Assembly: GCF_052119645.1 (NCBI RefSeq)
Contig: NZ_JBGQOM010000005.1
Location: forward strand, 186,001 to 250,000
Direction of reading: 5' to 3'
From: Paraglaciecola sp030730205
Lineage (GTDB): Bacteria > Pseudomonadota > Gammaproteobacteria > Enterobacterales > Alteromonadaceae
Length of the DNA stretch: 64,000 nt
Shown here: positions 34,641-43,326 of the stretch, in pieces
Layout: the number at the start of each line of letters is the position of its first letter
Numbering within the stretch: position 1 is the first letter of the stretch
Translations under genes and position numbers: made by a program
The notes under the pieces: model-generated
The model's database searches: none
The model's input: only the letters and a program-made list of their open reading frames with translations
What the model was told of the DNA's origin: nothing

Positions 34641-35597
34641 CTATAACTCTTTTTGTTTGTCTACACGGCTAAATAACGATTCGCTGCTTTCTATGAAAGC
34701 GCTTGTTTCAACAGAGCCCGTAATATTGTATGCGGGTGGTAGCAGCGTTAAATCGTAATCAGGGCGGCTACTGAAGTCTTCTTCATTGAAAAAGCCAAAA
34801 AGGACTAAGGGAGCAAGTATTAAAGTGGACATAAATAAAGTAATGGCATTGCGCTTAGCTGTGGGTTGATGGAAGGCCACAAACAAGCTAAGCCAAATAA
34901 AAGCCATTATAATGAAGGCCACGATGAGCAATTCTACCCACGCAAACCAACTTCCCGGATTGACGTTAAACATGAAAAATGACTGCAACAAATTCAGCAC
35001 AAAAAACACTAAGGTGACAATCAAAGTCAAATTTATTTGGTTTATTAAGTGACTCTCTTTTTTCACTACTTTAGCCAATACTGCAAAGGTCAAAGGCCAT
35101 AAACTAATGACAGCCAGTTGGCCTAACTCACTGGGTAAGGCGGCAATTAATTTAAACTCGGCCACGGTGTTGATGTATTTAGAGAATAATAAATAGCCTA
35201 AACACGCGATACTTAAACTCATCGCTAGAGTGGCTTTGTTCAACCAACTTAAGTTTTCTTCCAACTCACTCAGTGGCATTGCCTTGGGTAATTGCGCCTT
35301 AGTATCAATGATTCTGAGGCGTGTTCGGCCAATCTTAATTATATCGTTAGGTTTAAGTGTTGATTGATTCACAAACTTATTATTGATTTTAATGCCATTG
35401 GTAGATTGGCAATCATTAACCATTAACAAGCCTGATTCTGGATCAACAGCAACCAGCATGTGACTGGGACAAACATAAGGATCATCAAGTCTTAGGTCAT
35501 TGTTAAAATCCCGACCTACGCACACATAGTCTTGCTCAAATTTGTAATGCTTAAGGGGAATGTTTTTGCGTGATAAAAGCTCTAATACTATTGCCAT
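34641..35597 (-). CDS. FHA-domain integral membrane protein
   Basis: The 318-residue protein has an N-terminal FHA domain (about 5-95) with the conserved GR at 28-29 and STNG at 65-68. The phosphothreonine-binding Ser three residues before His46 is Cys43 instead, so phosphopeptide binding is uncertain. About five membrane helices follow between residues 115 and 265 and the tail is short. The start overlaps the end of the upstream protease gene by 10 bases, so the two are translationally coupled. No Ser/Thr kinase or phosphatase gene lies in the window. The function is not known. Confidence 0.8.
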   Translation of the reverse strand: MAIVLELLSRKNIPLKHYKFEQDYVCVGRDFNNDLRLDDPYVCPSHMLVAVDPESGLLMVNDCQSTNGIKINNKFVNQSTLKPNDIIKIGRTRLRIIDTKAQLPKAMPLSELEENLSWLNKATLAMSLSIACLGYLLFSKYINTVAEFKLIAALPSELGQLAVISLWPLTFAVLAKVVKKESHLINQINLTLIVTLVFFVLNLLQSFFMFNVNPGSWFAWVELLIVAFIIMAFIWLSLFVAFHQPTAKRNAITLFMSTLILAPLVLFGFFNEEDFSSRPDYDLTLLPPAYNITGSVETSAFIESSESLFSRVDKQKEL

Positions 35598-36850
35598 TCT
35601 ACAGCATCCATAAATTGTTTGATGAAACGTAACGCAGAGTCTTTGGCAACACCAGCTAAGGTAAAATGACTAATCAGTCCCTGTTCTTTATGATCCAAGG
35701 TTGCTCCAACAAACAAGACATCATAAAGCCCATCAAATTCTTTGTACGCTCTGATACATAATACTGTTTTACTCGTGACATTATGTTTGTTGGTCACTTT
35801 ATTATTTTTACACTGGTAGTTTGTTACATCGGTTTTGGTCGCTGCATTACCTGCGCCCGCGCCGATAACACTGCTGTTATACAAGGAGTAAAAACGGTTT
35901 TCACCGAGCTTTTGGCCGTTTAGCCACTCAAATTCCAACTCAATCCCACCACTGCGTAAACCGCTATGTAAAAATATTTGCTCATCTAAACGGCAGCGGT
36001 TTTCAACGGATAAAAACAAAGCGTCTTCGTCGTTGGTATTAGAATCACCCCAGCACGATAAAAATTCTCCTACTTTAGCTGGAATAGTGGCTCGGCCTAA
36101 TGGGGCCATTTGCCATGCTGCATTTTGTAATTTACTAAACAACTCGGTTTGGTTAGCCAAAAGCTGTTGCGCTATTGCAGTTTTAAATTCATCAATAGGT
36201 AGAGGTGCATCAGCGTGTTTGGCGGCAAGATGTTCAATTTTGCTCAGAGGGATCAAAAAACCTATTTGGTTCCCGGCCGTTGCTACATTTACGCCCATCA
36301 CCTGACCATTTTCGTTCACTACTGGCCCCCCGCTCATGCCTGGGTTGATGGCGCCGGTAAAATGGATGCGTTGATAAAAGCTATTTTTCTTAATGCCATT
36401 AAAGGTGCCAGGCACCACAATCATACCTAAATCATGCGGATTACCCAGTGAATATATGGTGGTACCTTGATCGGGCAGCGTAGTCGCCAATGGTAAAATA
36501 TCTTCTGTTTCTCCAAGTTCGGTTTTTCTAACAAGGGCCAAATCGTTAACAACATCAAAATTAATCAGTTCGAGAGGGCCGCTGTCACCGTTTATGGTTA
36601 GATATTCAATCCGATATTTATCAGGGTTATAAACGTACTCAGATACCACATGGTAATTAGTGACCATGTTGCCTTGAGCATCAATTTGAAAACCAGAGCC
36701 AATCGATGATTTGTTACCCGACTCTAATTCTATTATTCGAATTTGATAGAGAGCCGACTGATATTGACTAAATAGATTTTGGGCGGTTTGTTGACTGTGG
36801 GCAAATGCACTAAAAATAAACAATAAAATTAAAAAACGTCTCAATATCAT
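35588..36850 (-). CDS. Secreted trypsin-like serine protease with novel C-terminal half
   Basis: The 420-residue protein has a signal peptide (about 1-19) and a DegP/trypsin-like protease domain with a complete triad: H67 (TNYHVV), D103 (VNDLALV) and S173 (GMSGGP). There is no PDZ domain. The C-terminal half (about 215-420) contains four cysteines, which may form disulfides, and I do not recognise its fold. It should act in the periplasm. The gene overlaps the FHA membrane-protein gene, which suggests a functional pair. An AGGA sits very close to the ATG, so the start is not fully certain. Confidence 0.82.
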   Translation of the reverse strand: MILRRFLILLFIFSAFAHSQQTAQNLFSQYQSALYQIRIIELESGNKSSIGSGFQIDAQGNMVTNYHVVSEYVYNPDKYRIEYLTINGDSGPLELINFDVVNDLALVRKTELGETEDILPLATTLPDQGTTIYSLGNPHDLGMIVVPGTFNGIKKNSFYQRIHFTGAINPGMSGGPVVNENGQVMGVNVATAGNQIGFLIPLSKIEHLAAKHADAPLPIDEFKTAIAQQLLANQTELFSKLQNAAWQMAPLGRATIPAKVGEFLSCWGDSNTNDEDALFLSVENRCRLDEQIFLHSGLRSGGIELEFEWLNGQKLGENRFYSLYNSSVIGAGAGNAATKTDVTNYQCKNNKVTNKHNVTSKTVLCIRAYKEFDGLYDVLFVGATLDHKEQGLISHFTLAGVAKDSALRFIKQFMDAVEWQ

Positions 36851-36977
36851 CTTCCTGTAAATTAAATAACGTCAATTACCTACGACTTGCTTAGCAATAA
36901 GACGGGGCTGCGGCTCGACAAAATGTATTAGTTAAGCGAACATTGTCCTAGTTTAAATTGCACAAGCAAAGAATTAA

Positions 36978-37610
36978 ATGGGCAAACCATTAAATATCCC
37001 TGTCCTAGCAGAAGAAATTCCTAGAATAGGCAATAAATTTAGTTGTTGGTTGGGCCAACGAGTCCTAAACGTAATGGGGTGGAGTTTTTCAGGGGAATTT
37101 CCTCGACATCCTAAAATGATCATTGCCGTTGCACCTCATACATCAAACTGGGATTTTGTTATTGGTATAGCCGTGGCGTTTTCATTGCGCTTGAAAATCA
37201 CTTTTTTTGGAAAACACAATTTATTTGTTCCCCCCTTTGGTTATTTTATGCGGCGTTGGGGCGGGGTGCCCGTAGAGCGTTCAAAATCCCATGGCGTAGT
37301 CGAACAAATGGCTGATGCAATGCGCAAGGCTGATAAAATGGTTTTGTGTTTAGCGCCAGAGGGCACTCGAAGTCGTGTCGAGCGTTGGAAAACAGGATTT
37401 TTACACATTGCCTATAAAGCTCAAGTGCCTGTTTTTTTAGTGGCATTTGATTATAAGAAAAAACAGATTGAATTTGGTCCTTCGCTGATTATCGGTGATG
37501 ATATTCAATATGAGCTAAATCGCATTTATACATATTTTAATGATGTTGAGGCCAAGTTTCCTGACAAAGTGGCCACCATCGTTGTACCTCAAATTGGAGA
37601 TAAAGATTGA
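36978..37610 (+). CDS. 1-acyl-glycerol-3-phosphate acyltransferase-like protein
   Basis: The 210-residue protein has the acyltransferase HxxxxD motif in APHTSNWDFVIG (about 51-62) and the EGTRSR phosphate-binding motif (about 134-139). PlsC-family enzymes acylate lysophosphatidate or related lipids at the inner membrane. This short form without clear membrane helices resembles the AGPAT-like subgroup of uncertain substrate. The stop overlaps the TTG start of the next gene, so the two are coupled. Confidence 0.82.
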   Translation: MGKPLNIPVLAEEIPRIGNKFSCWLGQRVLNVMGWSFSGEFPRHPKMIIAVAPHTSNWDFVIGIAVAFSLRLKITFFGKHNLFVPPFGYFMRRWGGVPVERSKSHGVVEQMADAMRKADKMVLCLAPEGTRSRVERWKTGFLHIAYKAQVPVFLVAFDYKKKQIEFGPSLIIGDDIQYELNRIYTYFNDVEAKFPDKVATIVVPQIGDKD

Positions 37611-38845
37611 ATAACAAAGGCTTCACCACTCGCCTGATCCACGCAGACCGTTTAATAAATCAACCTGAAAGTGGCGCTGTTCATCAAGCGACAAATAATT
37701 CAGTACTATTTGAATTTAAACGTGCTCAAGAGTTGGTTGATGTATTTCAAGGAAAACAAACTGGACATGTTTATTCTCGTTCATCATCGTCTTCAACAGT
37801 GGCACTACAAAATATTCTCAATAATTTAGAAGGTGGTGCAGGGGCGGTTACGTTTGCAACCGGCATGGCCGCTATTACCGCGACTATGCTGAGTCTTTTC
37901 AAAGCTGGCGATCATCTCATTCTAAGTCGGTTTTTATTTGGCAATACCCGTAGTTTAACCGAAACAATGGAAAGCTTAGGGATATCACTTAGTTTTGTAG
38001 ATGTGACTGATTTAACAAAAGTTGAAAAGGTCCTACAAGTCAATACTAAAGCGGTGTTTCTAGAAACTATCGCTAACCCTGTTACGCAGGTTGCAGATTT
38101 GACTGCTATTGGACGGTGGTGCTCAGCGAATCAACTGTTGTTTATTATTGATACCACGATGACACCACCCAATTTATTTGATGCAAAATCAGTATTGGCT
38201 TCGCTGACTATCAGTTCTTTGACTAAGTATATCGCTGGACATGGCAATGTTTTAGGCGGTGCAGTCGTAGATTGTGGGACGTTTGATTGGTCAAAATTCG
38301 ACAATATACTCGACATTTATCGAGGAGCCGCTGTGGCGCAATGGGGATTAACCCAAATTCGCAAAAGGGGCTTACGAGATATGGGCGGGACGCTTGCCCC
38401 TGACTCCGCTCATGCTATTTCGGTAGGTTTAGAAACGTTAGTACTCAGAACACAAAGAATTTGTGATAACGCTTTGCGTTTAGCAAGGTATTTACAGTCA
38501 CATCCTAAAATAGCCAAGGTGTATTATCCTGGGTTAGCTGACCATCCCCAGCACGCTCGTGCTAAAGAGCTGTTTAAAGGCTTTGGTGGTATTCTGAGTT
38601 TAGATTTAGCCGATGGAATCGATCCGATTGCGTTTTTAGATCAATTAAAATTAGTTATCTGCGCAACTCACTTAGGCGATACCCGCACCTTAGCTTTACC
38701 GGTTGCATCTACCATTTATTTTGAGAGCAGTGCAGAGCAGAGAAAGCAAATGGGGGTTAACGACAACATGATCCGCATGTCTATTGGTATTGAAGACTTT
38801 GAGGATTTGGTCAGTGACTTTGACCAGGCCTTTAGTCATTTTTAA
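37607..38845 (+). CDS. Cystathionine gamma-synthase/sulfhydrylase-family PLP enzyme
   Basis: The 412-residue protein belongs to the Cys/Met metabolism PLP family. Visible features are the YSRSSSSSTVALQ phosphate region, a TGMAAITATML helix, DTTMTPP and the PLP lysine K207 in SSLTKYIAGHGNVLGG. The family covers cystathionine gamma-synthase, O-acetyl- or O-succinylhomoserine sulfhydrylase and gamma-lyases; I cannot pick one. Translation begins at TTG 37607, seven bases after GGAGA and overlapping the acyltransferase stop. The pairing with an acyltransferase is unusual and may be only positional. Confidence 0.85.
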   Translation: MNNKGFTTRLIHADRLINQPESGAVHQATNNSVLFEFKRAQELVDVFQGKQTGHVYSRSSSSSTVALQNILNNLEGGAGAVTFATGMAAITATMLSLFKAGDHLILSRFLFGNTRSLTETMESLGISLSFVDVTDLTKVEKVLQVNTKAVFLETIANPVTQVADLTAIGRWCSANQLLFIIDTTMTPPNLFDAKSVLASLTISSLTKYIAGHGNVLGGAVVDCGTFDWSKFDNILDIYRGAAVAQWGLTQIRKRGLRDMGGTLAPDSAHAISVGLETLVLRTQRICDNALRLARYLQSHPKIAKVYYPGLADHPQHARAKELFKGFGGILSLDLADGIDPIAFLDQLKLVICATHLGDTRTLALPVASTIYFESSAEQRKQMGVNDNMIRMSIGIEDFEDLVSDFDQAFSHF

Positions 38846-38925
38846 AAAAAAGGCCATTTGTGTTACGTTGGACGTTTTTGATGTAGTCTCATCAGACCTG
38901 CAAACGTCCACCTTACCTAAATGGC
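38844..38925 (-). terminator. Long two-armed hairpin ending the nrdAB-yfaE operon
   Basis: Read on the minus strand, GCCATTT and TGGACGTTT pair with AAACGTCCA and AAATGGC (38902-38925 against 38853-38877). An inner GATG/CATC pair sits at the tip and an 8-9-base partly paired internal loop lies between the two stems. Eight Ts (38844-38851 complement) follow, two bases after the stem, so it should end transcription after yfaE. At about 73 bases it is much longer than the other terminators here. Confidence 0.65.
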
Positions 38926-38967
38926 ATATAAACCGCTGTAAAAATGAAGGGTAAAGCTCATCAGGCC

Positions 38968-39237
38968 CTAGGCGAGTTCTATTTCAATATCTGTCGTTGG
39001 ATAGCAGCAGCAAGGTAGAATTTCATCGTCGTCAATGTAGGCGAGTGGAAAGTTAGGATACTCAACTTTTCCGCTTAATAATTTTGTACGACAAGCCCCA
39101 CAGTAACCCTCTCGACAATGAAAGTGCACATCAATTTGGTGCACTTCAATACTTTCTAATAAGGTACGCTGGGGCTGATGCAGAACAGTTTTATGTTGCT
39201 TAATATTGACCTGCAAACTGTCCTTGTTGTTACTCAT
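38968..39237 (-). CDS. yfaE: 2Fe-2S ferredoxin for ribonucleotide reductase maintenance
   Basis: The 89-residue plant-type ferredoxin has the cluster cysteines in HCREGYCGACRTKLLSG (C-x4-C-x2-C, about 41-50) and a fourth in ILPCCCYP (about 75). YfaE helps reduce and maintain the diferric-tyrosyl radical cofactor of NrdB. It follows nrdB by 6 bases, the E. coli gene order. The operon then ends at the long hairpin. Confidence 0.94.
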   Translation of the reverse strand: MSNNKDSLQVNIKQHKTVLHQPQRTLLESIEVHQIDVHFHCREGYCGACRTKLLSGKVEYPNFPLAYIDDDEILPCCCYPTTDIEIELA

Positions 39238-39243
39238 AATTAA

Positions 39244-40374
39244 TTAAAGATCAAAATCACCAAAGTCGTCAGCATTAACTTCAGAGTCGATTTGACCCAC
39301 TAAGTAAGAGCTAATTTCAGATTCTTGTGGAGCGACTTGCACGTTGTCTGAATTCAAATAATTGTTCATCCATGGTAAAGGGTTGCTCTTTATATCAAAA
39401 GGTTGGCCCAAACCAATGGCTGACATGCGATGATTGGCAATAAATTCAACATATTGGCACAAAATTTCTTTATTCAAACCAATCATTGAGCCTTGTTGGA
39501 ACAAATAAGCAGCCCATTCTTTTTCTTGTTGCACAGCATTCAAAAAGATTTGGGTGGCTTCTTCCTTACACTCTTCAGCAATTTCGGCCATTTCTGGATC
39601 GTCTTTGCCTTTAGCCCACAAATTGATGATATGTTGGGTTGAAGTCAGATGTAGATTTTCATCACGAGCGATGAGACGAATAATTTTAGAATTACCTTCC
39701 ATCAACTCACGCTCTGCGAAAGCAAAAGTACAAGCGAATGATACATAAAAACGAATAGCTTCTAAAGCGTTGACTGAGTTCATGCACAAATACAATTTTT
39801 TCTTCAGTTCACGCATAGAAATAATGTGAGTCACACCATTTATAGTGTGTGAGCCTTCGCCCAAGGTTTGCCATAATTGGGTCGCAAATATAAGGTCGTC
39901 ATAATATTTTGAGATATCTGAGGCACGTTTTTTTATCTCTTGATTTTCAACGATATCGTTGAAAATACTGCTAGGATCGCCAAACAAATTTCTTAAAATA
40001 TGCGTGTATGAGCGTGAATGTATGGTTTCAAAAAATGACCATGTTTCTACCCACGTTTCTAACTCAGGAATCGAAATAATCGGTAAAAAAGCAATATTAG
40101 GGCTTCGGCCTTGAATAGAATCAAGCAGGGTTTGATATTTTAAGTTTGAAATAAAAATGTGTTTTTCAGATTCACTTAACTTTTGAAAGTCAACTCGGTC
40201 TTTACTGACGTCAACTTCTTCAGGACGCCAAAAGAAACTAATCTGTTTCTCAATCAATTTTTCAAAAATTTGGTGTTTTTGTTGGTCGTAACGTGCCACA
40301 TTGACAGGATTACCAAAAAACATTGGCTCAGTCAGAGGATTGTTATTAATTTGATTAAAGGTTGTATATTTCAT
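39244..40374 (-). CDS. nrdB: Class Ia ribonucleotide reductase beta subunit
   Basis: The 376-residue subunit carries the diiron-tyrosyl radical cofactor: D85, E116, H119 and radical Y123 (SFFETIHSRSYTHIL), with further metal ligands in the second EExxH-type helix region (RDENLHLTSTQH). The C-terminal peptide (QIDSEVNADDFGDFDL) is the tail that docks on NrdA. Length equals E. coli NrdB. It lies 77 bases after nrdA, with an intercistronic hairpin between. Confidence 0.97.
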   Translation of the reverse strand: MKYTTFNQINNNPLTEPMFFGNPVNVARYDQQKHQIFEKLIEKQISFFWRPEEVDVSKDRVDFQKLSESEKHIFISNLKYQTLLDSIQGRSPNIAFLPIISIPELETWVETWSFFETIHSRSYTHILRNLFGDPSSIFNDIVENQEIKKRASDISKYYDDLIFATQLWQTLGEGSHTINGVTHIISMRELKKKLYLCMNSVNALEAIRFYVSFACTFAFAERELMEGNSKIIRLIARDENLHLTSTQHIINLWAKGKDDPEMAEIAEECKEEATQIFLNAVQQEKEWAAYLFQQGSMIGLNKEILCQYVEFIANHRMSAIGLGQPFDIKSNPLPWMNNYLNSDNVQVAPQESEISSYLVGQIDSEVNADDFGDFDL

Positions 40375-40411
40375 AGTAGATTGATTCGGCCATCTCAGAT
40401 TAAAACCAAGT

Positions 40412-40439
40412 CCACTCTGAAGAGGTCACTTCAGAGTGG
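40412..40439 (-). repeat. Perfect 11-bp hairpin between nrdA and nrdB
   Basis: CCACTCTGAAG and CTTCAGAGTGG are exact complements around a 6-base loop, 12 bases downstream of the nrdA stop. No T-tract follows on the minus strand, so it is not an ordinary terminator. It could stabilise the nrdA 3' end or tune nrdB expression. Confidence 0.7.
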
Positions 40440-40451
40440 TGCTGTTAGTTG

Positions 40452-42767
40452 TTAAATTTTACAAGCGCCACCTGCGCACTCATCATCTTCTTCAACAACC
40501 ACTTCTTGAGCTACTGATCTATTGGCTGGTAAGGCTTGCTGTGATGCATCAGTTGCACCGTCACGGGTGTTGTGATAATACAAGGTCTTAATGCCCAATT
40601 TATAGGTAGTAAGTAGATCTTGAAGTAATAACTTCATAGGTACTTTACCGCCTTCATACTTGTTAGGATCATAACTGGTGTTAGCGGAAATAGTCTGGTC
40701 AATAAATTTCTGCATAATACCGGTTAGCTGCAAATATCCTTCGTTAGAGGGCAGATCCCATAACAATTCATATTGGTCTTTTAGGCGCTCGTATTCAGGT
40801 ACAACTTGTTTTAATACGCCGTCTTTACTTGATTTAACACTGATATGGCCACGTGGTGGTTCAATACCATTTGTTGCATTAGATATTTGTGATGAGGTTT
40901 CAGACGGCATTAATGCCGACAAGGTACTGTTACGCAAACCATATTGTTTTATATCTGCGCGAAGGCCTTCCCAGTCACAATGCAATGGCTCACTACAAAT
41001 TTTATCTAACTCTTTTTTGTAGGTATCGATTGGCATTAAACCTTGGTAATAAGTGGTTTCGTCAAACTTAGGACATGCCCCTTTTTCCTTCGCCAAATTA
41101 CACGATGCCCGCATTAAATGGTATTGCATGGCTTCAAATGTTCTGTGAACTAAGCCATTTGCACTACCGTCAGAGTATTTCACGCCATTTTTAGCAAGAT
41201 AATAAGCAAAGTTAATCACACCTATTCCGAGAGTTCGGCGACCCATAGTGGCGTTAAATGCGGCAGGTACCGGATAGTCTTGGTAGTCCAGTAAGCTATC
41301 TAAAGCTCTTACCGATAAATCTGCCATTTCGGCGAATTCGTCAAGGCTCTCAATTGCTCCTAAATTAAAGGCAGATAAGGTACAAAGCGCAATTTCACCG
41401 TTTTCATCATTAACGTGCTGTAAAGGTTTAGTGGGCAGAGCAATTTCTAAACACAAGTTGCTTTGACGCACAGGCGCTAATTTAGGGTTAAACGGACTGT
41501 GGGTATTACAGTGGTCAACGTTTTGTAAGTAAATACGACCCGTACTCGCACGTTCTTGCATAAACAAACTAAAAAGCTCAATCGCTTTGATTTGTTTTTT
41601 GCGGATGCTTGGGTCTTGTTCGTATTTTACATACAGTTTTTCAAATTCATCTTGATCAGCAAAAAATGCGTCGTACAGTCCAGGCACATCAGATGGGCTG
41701 AACAAGGTAATGTACTGATCTTTAATTAAGCGTGTGTACATCAGTTTGTTAAACTGAACACCATAATCGAGATGACGAACTCGGTTTTCTTCTACGCCGC
41801 GATTATTTTTAAGCACCAAAAGCGACTCAACTTCTAAGTGCCACAAAGGGTAAAACAATGTAGCAGCACCGCCTCTTACACCACCTTGTGAGCAACTCTT
41901 AACGGCAGTTTGAAAGTACTTATAAAAAGGAATACAACCTGTATGGTATGCTTCGCCTCCACGGATAGAGCTACCTAGGGCTCTAATACGACCAGCATTT
42001 ACACCAATTCCGGCACGTTGGCTTACATATTTAACGATGGCACTCGCCGTTGCATTAATGGAATCTAAGCTGTCTCCAGCTTCAATTAAAACACATGAGC
42101 TAAATTGACGAGTGGGTGTTCTTACCCCAGACATAATCGGAGTAGGTAAGGAAATTTTAAATTTAGAGGTGGCATCATAAAAACGCTTGATGTAGTCCAT
42201 CCGCGTTTCTTTTTCATAGTTAGCAAATAAACAGGCTGCCACTAAAATATAAAGGAACTGTGCGCTCTCATAGATCTCACCCGTCACACGGTTTTGTACT
42301 AAATATTTGCCTTCTAGCTGCTTCACGGCCGCGTAGCTAAAATCCATATCACGCCAATGATCGATATGTTTATCCATTTCGGCAAATTCAGCTTCACTGT
42401 AGTCTTTGAGTAAATGTTCATCATATTTACCTTTTGCGACCATGCTTTTAACTTGCTCAAATAAGGTGGGTGGTTCAAATTTTCCGTAGGCTTTTTTACG
42501 TAGATGGAAAATTGCCAAACGTGCGGCCATGTATTGATAATCTGGTGTTTCTGTCGAAATTAAATCAGCGGCTGAACGAATCAACGTTTCATGAATATCT
42601 GCGGTTTTAATGCCGTCATAAAACTGAATATGTGCTTTTATTTCGACTTGTGAAACCGAAACATTGTTCAAACCTTTTGCAGCCCACTCAAGTACTTGGT
42701 GGATTTTGTCTAAATCGATAAGTTCACGTTCGCCGTTTCGTTTAGTGACGTAGAGATCATTAGTCAT
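40452..42767 (-). CDS. nrdA: Class Ia ribonucleotide reductase alpha subunit
   Basis: The 771-residue catalytic subunit makes deoxyribonucleotides from NDPs. It has an N-terminal ATP-cone (about 5-95) for dATP/ATP control, active-site C225 in SSCVLIEAGDS, the radical-site N-x-C-x-E in SNLCLEIAL and the C-terminal redox pair in ECAGGACKI. The order ubiG-nrdA-nrdB-yfaE matches E. coli. The 559-base upstream region holds two NrdR box pairs, one of which straddles a good promoter. Confidence 0.97.
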   Translation of the reverse strand: MTNDLYVTKRNGERELIDLDKIHQVLEWAAKGLNNVSVSQVEIKAHIQFYDGIKTADIHETLIRSAADLISTETPDYQYMAARLAIFHLRKKAYGKFEPPTLFEQVKSMVAKGKYDEHLLKDYSEAEFAEMDKHIDHWRDMDFSYAAVKQLEGKYLVQNRVTGEIYESAQFLYILVAACLFANYEKETRMDYIKRFYDATSKFKISLPTPIMSGVRTPTRQFSSCVLIEAGDSLDSINATASAIVKYVSQRAGIGVNAGRIRALGSSIRGGEAYHTGCIPFYKYFQTAVKSCSQGGVRGGAATLFYPLWHLEVESLLVLKNNRGVEENRVRHLDYGVQFNKLMYTRLIKDQYITLFSPSDVPGLYDAFFADQDEFEKLYVKYEQDPSIRKKQIKAIELFSLFMQERASTGRIYLQNVDHCNTHSPFNPKLAPVRQSNLCLEIALPTKPLQHVNDENGEIALCTLSAFNLGAIESLDEFAEMADLSVRALDSLLDYQDYPVPAAFNATMGRRTLGIGVINFAYYLAKNGVKYSDGSANGLVHRTFEAMQYHLMRASCNLAKEKGACPKFDETTYYQGLMPIDTYKKELDKICSEPLHCDWEGLRADIKQYGLRNSTLSALMPSETSSQISNATNGIEPPRGHISVKSSKDGVLKQVVPEYERLKDQYELLWDLPSNEGYLQLTGIMQKFIDQTISANTSYDPNKYEGGKVPMKLLLQDLLTTYKLGIKTLYYHNTRDGATDASQQALPANRSVAQEVVVEEDDECAGGACKI

Positions 42768-42917
42768 GTTTTTGCCGTTTTTGTTTTAGTTTAGCGTGAA
42801 AATGGAGAGGATTTTGTGCATCCAAGCCCGTGATTTTTAGTGTTGTTGTTCGATCCGTTTTATTAACGACTATGCCAATATTGGCCGTTTTTTGTTCTAA
42901 GAGTATTTAACAACGGA

Positions 42918-42965
42918 ACACAAGATAGTGAGGTTTTGACTCGAATGCAACCCAATATATAGTGT
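42918..42965 (-). promoter_or_regulatory. nrdA promoter flanked by a proximal NrdR box pair
   Basis: Box 1 (42950-42965, ACCCAATATATAGTGT) closely matches the NrdR consensus acaCwAtATaTwGtgt. Box 2 (42918-42933) matches at about 12 of 16 positions. Centres are 32 bp apart, the usual paired spacing. On the minus strand TTGCAT (42945-42950) and TATCTT (42922-42927) are 17 bases apart; the -10 lies inside box 2. NrdR bound with dATP/ATP would block this promoter. Confidence 0.65.
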
Positions 42966-43117
42966 TCGAGCGCCCACATTTAGTGCATGTCAATTTAGGT
43001 TAGTATTGACTCACCTAAAAAAGCGTTTCTTAGAGCGACTAAGGCAATTGCAAGTAAAATTTTAAACTAATTTTAGGCTTAAAATATTTTAGATCTAAAA
43101 AATCTGGTTTTATGAAT

Positions 43118-43165
43118 TAACGATATATAGTGTTTTAAGCAAGACGAAACCACTATATATCGTAT
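43118..43165 (-). promoter_or_regulatory. Distal NrdR box pair
   Basis: Boxes at 43118-43133 (TAACGATATATAGTGT) and 43150-43165 (CCACTATATATCGTAT) both fit the NrdR consensus. Their centres are again 32 bp apart. This pair is 200 bp upstream of the proximal pair (150-bp gap). TTGCTT and TAATTC on the minus strand between and beside the boxes could form a second, weaker promoter. Confidence 0.65.
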
Positions 43166-43236
43166 TTTGATGATTGAACGCCTTTTAAACACTTACGAAT
43201 TTAAGGCGTCTAATTCTTGCTCGAATCGAGATCTTT

Positions 43237-43245
43237 TTATTCACA
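43237..43245 (+). promoter_or_regulatory. Possible DnaA box upstream of nrdA
   Basis: TTATTCACA fits the TTATNCACA DnaA consensus. DnaA is known to regulate nrdAB in E. coli. A single 9-base match could be chance. Confidence 0.35.
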
Positions 43246-43326
43246 AGTGCAGGCTATTTACAACAAGTCGGCCTTACTCAAACTGAAGAGTGCGTTGCTA
43301 TTACCTGCTGGTCCTTTGTTCAAATC

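Noticed and set aside
38853..38925. Integron attC-like site
   Set aside because: GTTGGAC fits one core box, but the partner box is GTCCACC rather than the required RYYYAAC, and no integrase or cassette-like genes are present.
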